Source: Paenibacillus mucilaginosus 3016 (lineage in GTDB: Bacteria > Bacillota > Bacilli > Paenibacillales > NBRC-103111). Taken from it: a DNA stretch of 64,000 nt. Shown here piece after piece: positions 63,501 through 64,000 of the stretch. Each line of letters opens with the position of its first letter. The stretch's first letter is position 1. The notes beneath the pieces are model-generated. The model was not told the origin of the DNA. It saw only the letters and a program-made list of their open reading frames with translations, and ran no database searches. The position numbers and the translations under genes are program-made. The DNA lies in the NCBI RefSeq assembly GCF_000250655.1, contig NC_016935.1, forward strand, positions 5,350,001-5,414,000, written 5' to 3'.

Positions 63501-64000
63501 CGATGTTCCCGTCGGGCAACCAACGCGCCAGATCGCCGGTGCGGTACAGGCGCTCGCCCGTCCGGTAAGGGTTCGGGATGAACTTCTCGACCGTCAGCTC
63601 CGGCCGGTTCAGGTAACCGCGGGCCAAGCCGTCTCCGCCGACGCACAGTTCACCGGGAACGCCGATGGGAGCAAGCCGCAGCGGGTCCCCTCCCTGCACG
63701 ATATATACGGAGGTATTGGCGATGGGACTTCCGATCGGCAGGGAAGATGATCCTTCATCGAGCTCATGTACCGGATAGCAGGTGGCGAACACCGTGCTCT
63801 CCGTAGGTCCGTACACATGCAGCAGACGATCCGGACCCAGGAACTGCAGGGCTCTGCGGACATGTGCCGGGGATGAACGCTCGCCCCCGAACAGCACTTT
63901 GCGCAGAGAACTCAGGGAGCCCAGATTGAGGTCGACGAGTACGTTGAAGAGTGCTGTCGTAATGAAGAGCACCGAAATCCGTTCGGAGGCGATGAGCTTC
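57568..64000 (-). CDS. nonribosomal peptide synthetase, partial: A-PCP-E-C-A-PCP-TE
   Basis: At least 2143 residues; the 5' end is beyond the right edge. Numbering below counts the GTG at 63972 as 1. Partial A domain to about 270 (YGPTES, GDLARW, GKIDR), PCP1 with LGGDSIK (Ser307), epimerisation domain with HHLVVDG (about 487-493), C domain with HHIIMDG (about 961), A domain with YTSGTTGRPKG (about 1446), PCP2 with LGGHSLK (Ser1845), and thioesterase with GYSMGG (Ser1969). LGGDSI before the E domain is the usual form for epimerising modules. Pocket residues of the last A domain read D-V-G-E-V-T-S-I-D-K, close to Orn/Dab codes. The TE makes this the terminal protein, so the product probably ends D-Xaa then a basic residue, released linear or cyclised. 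Confidence 0.95.
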   Translation of the reverse strand, partial: KLIASERISVLFITTALFNVLVDLNLGSLSSLRKVLFGGERSSPAHVRRALQFLGPDRLLHVYGPTESTVFATCYPVHELDEGSSSLPIGSPIANTSVYIVQGGDPLRLAPIGVPGELCVGGDGLARGYLNRPELTVEKFIPNPYRTGERLYRTGDLARWLPDGNIEFLGRIDHQVKIRGHRIELGEVEAQILKAPSVQETIVLAREDAEGSRQLAAYYVADAPLSPGELRRFLARELPGYMIPAYFTRLEKMPLTPNGKIDRAALPVPSDQLDTGTPYEPPRTPAEEALARVWQSVLGAKQVGIRDSFFDLGGDSIKAIQVSSRLLQAGYKVEMKELFQYPTIAELGGRVRPAGRTADQGEASGPVELTPILRWFLGEANAEPHHFNQSVMLYRPDGFREEAVRLAAAQVVKHHDALRMIFERSEEEGYSARIRPSLEGELFTLHTVDLRESADPSAAVEQEAEAIQRSIDLGTGPLMKLGLFRCEDGEHLLLAIHHLVVDGVSWRILFEDFASAYEEALAGRAAALPLKTDSFQLWARSLADYAAGPRMAAERDYWLGLADAQCPSLPKDYTAEESSYVQDSESVSVTWTEEETELLLKQAHRAYNTEVNDLLLAALGLAVQRWTGQGKVLVNLEGHGREPIIPDMDITRTVGWFTSQFPVLLETGVDGDVGENIKQVKEGLRAIPNKGIGYGLLKFLAEPEDSPLAALKPEISFNYLGQFDQDLERSAIETSAYSSGMPLSGRTPRWYSLDINGMISGGQLGLTITYSRKEYRPETVQALADGLQISLREVIRHCAAQQRRELTPSDVTLRGMSAAELKELTSRTAHLGELEDVYPLTPMQAGMLFHSRYEPKSGAYFEQVTYNLYGTFDSEAFEKSLNGLISRHAVLRTNFLFGASDRPLQAVFRSRRAEYRYEDLRSLDEADREGHMAAVIAEDAARGFDLGSDLLLRIRVLRSSETAYRFIWSFHHIIMDGWCLSVVNGEVFERYSAELEGREAVLAPVTPYSDYIRWLQDQPKEEAASYWRQYLADYEQETKLPYGDTAAKGSGYTAAELTCELGRDLTNRINRTAKAHQVTFNTFMQTAWGIILQRYNNHGDAVFGSVVSGRPAHIPGVESMIGLFINTVPVRVRSEGKESVSALLRRTQEGALASQAYDYYPLYEIQSLAGGRQDLIHHIMVFENYPVEEQVEQLGGHPQAAFQISDVGMVEQTSYGFNLTVMPGEETAVKFEYNAELYSGREIERIQGHLVHMLAQMAEDPERSVESLELVTAGEREALLESFGALPEGAEETRPLLFHELFEQQARRSPEETAVIFQDRSLTYGELNARASLLAVRLRESGIGREQVVGILAERSVEMITAVLAVWKAGGAYLPLDPDYPAERIEYMLENSKAQVLLTQAALTGRVAPWSDQPGADRLVLSLDDESLYSVNPDGGSVEAASLPNINAPGDLAYVIYTSGTTGRPKGVMIEHRSLMSTAMANRREYRLGEFPVRLLQLASFSFDVFAGDLTRALLNGGTMVICPKEDRIDPERLHALIETHGLTLFEATPALVIPFLDYAARKDCALTSLKLVITSSDSCSVADYRQLQERWGSRIRIINSYGVTEAAIDSSYYDEPLEKLPKTGHVPVGRAYMNARFYILDPQLRPVPVGVTGELCIGGPGVGRGYMHRPDLTAEKFIENPFVPGERIYRTGDAARWMEDGNVDFIGRMDHQVKIRGYRIELGEIETAILRFPGVKQAVVIDRTDERGGKYLCGYAAAEAELDLEALLKELRQSLPAHMVPARLMQLERLPLTPNGKVDRKALPEPEGRTLTGAEYVAPRSENEKRLAGIWQEVLGVETVGIKDNFFDLGGHSLKVLELMRRIETDLGLELPLRTVFETPTLEALAVEIVKSELDPGSGTPATRLNASGPLRIFLFPPMIGSGLAFSELAVELDTHAVVYGLDYIDDAAGEEDMLDRYVRAITEIQQESPFILGGYSMGGNLAFEVAKEMEKRGYTVSHLLMIDSARIVRDYNLDAEELRRQVEASLEGIAEPFKEILTGRHRERVHAYAQYGNRLVNRWSVQSSIHNFIAAGGLVPGVSVKDDRLSWKQGTRGAYTEHMMKGGHDEILEHGYVEANAQVLKSVLAEIAGQLTSSSREGTTV

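Overview
The window looks like part of the chromosome of an endospore-forming, GC-rich Firmicute, most likely a Paenibacillus (inference). Support comes from a complete germinant-receptor operon (gerA-B-C plus a small D subunit), an alpha/beta-type small acid-soluble spore protein behind a sigma-G type promoter, an RsfA-type prespore regulator, a CtsR-controlled clpE, CcpA-type cre sites, AGGAGG ribosome-binding sites and frequent GTG/TTG starts. No rRNA, tRNA, CRISPR array, insertion sequence or phage gene was found.

Left flank (1-13133, all minus strand): one tightly packed operon that reads as a biosynthetic gene cluster. In transcription order it encodes a large alpha/beta-hydrolase protein, a free-standing acyl carrier protein, an ATP-grasp ligase, a GT-B-like glycosyltransferase, a radical SAM/SPASM enzyme, a Gfo/Idh/MocA oxidoreductase, a three-gene ABC-2 exporter, glucose-1-phosphate cytidylyltransferase, a fold-III PLP decarboxylase, and a second ATP-grasp enzyme cut by the window edge. 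Carrier protein, ATP-grasp ligase and PLP decarboxylase together are the core that loads and decarboxylates an amino acid on a carrier protein in butirosin side-chain synthesis (BtrI/BtrJ/BtrK). Here that core sits with sugar-nucleotide, glycosyl-transfer, redox, radical SAM and export genes in a combination I do not recognise.

13.4-20.7 kb: carbohydrate use and metabolism. A secreted GH43 arabinanase-like enzyme and a GH8 reducing-end xylose-releasing exo-oligoxylanase each have a cre site, with an EstB-like serine hydrolase between them and a UbiD-family decarboxylase upstream. 20.7-25.1 kb: small and hypothetical proteins and spore genes, including a two-repeat acidic protein whose promoter region carries four 11-bp direct repeats. 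25.1-36.6 kb: a soluble-adenylate-cyclase-like 1343-residue protein, a MATE exporter, the cysJI assimilatory sulfite reductase operon and a secreted Calx-beta protein.

37-46.4 kb (mostly plus strand): clpE, a solute-binding lipoprotein translationally coupled to a chemoreceptor, a secreted protein with six 16-residue repeats and a copper-amine-oxidase-type N-terminal domain, a second MATE exporter and a divergent WYL regulator. 46.5-57.4 kb: the ger operon, a CBO0543-family membrane protein, a chromate-resistance operon with chrB split into two genes, a small hypothetical protein, a 5TM sensor histidine kinase and a membrane-anchored serine hydrolase.

Right flank (57568 to the window end, minus strand): the 3' end of a nonribosomal peptide synthetase gene, A(partial)-PCP-E-C-A-PCP-TE. 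The last adenylation domain has a pocket code typical of basic diamino acids (Dab/Orn class), so the peptide probably ends in a D-residue followed by a cationic residue.
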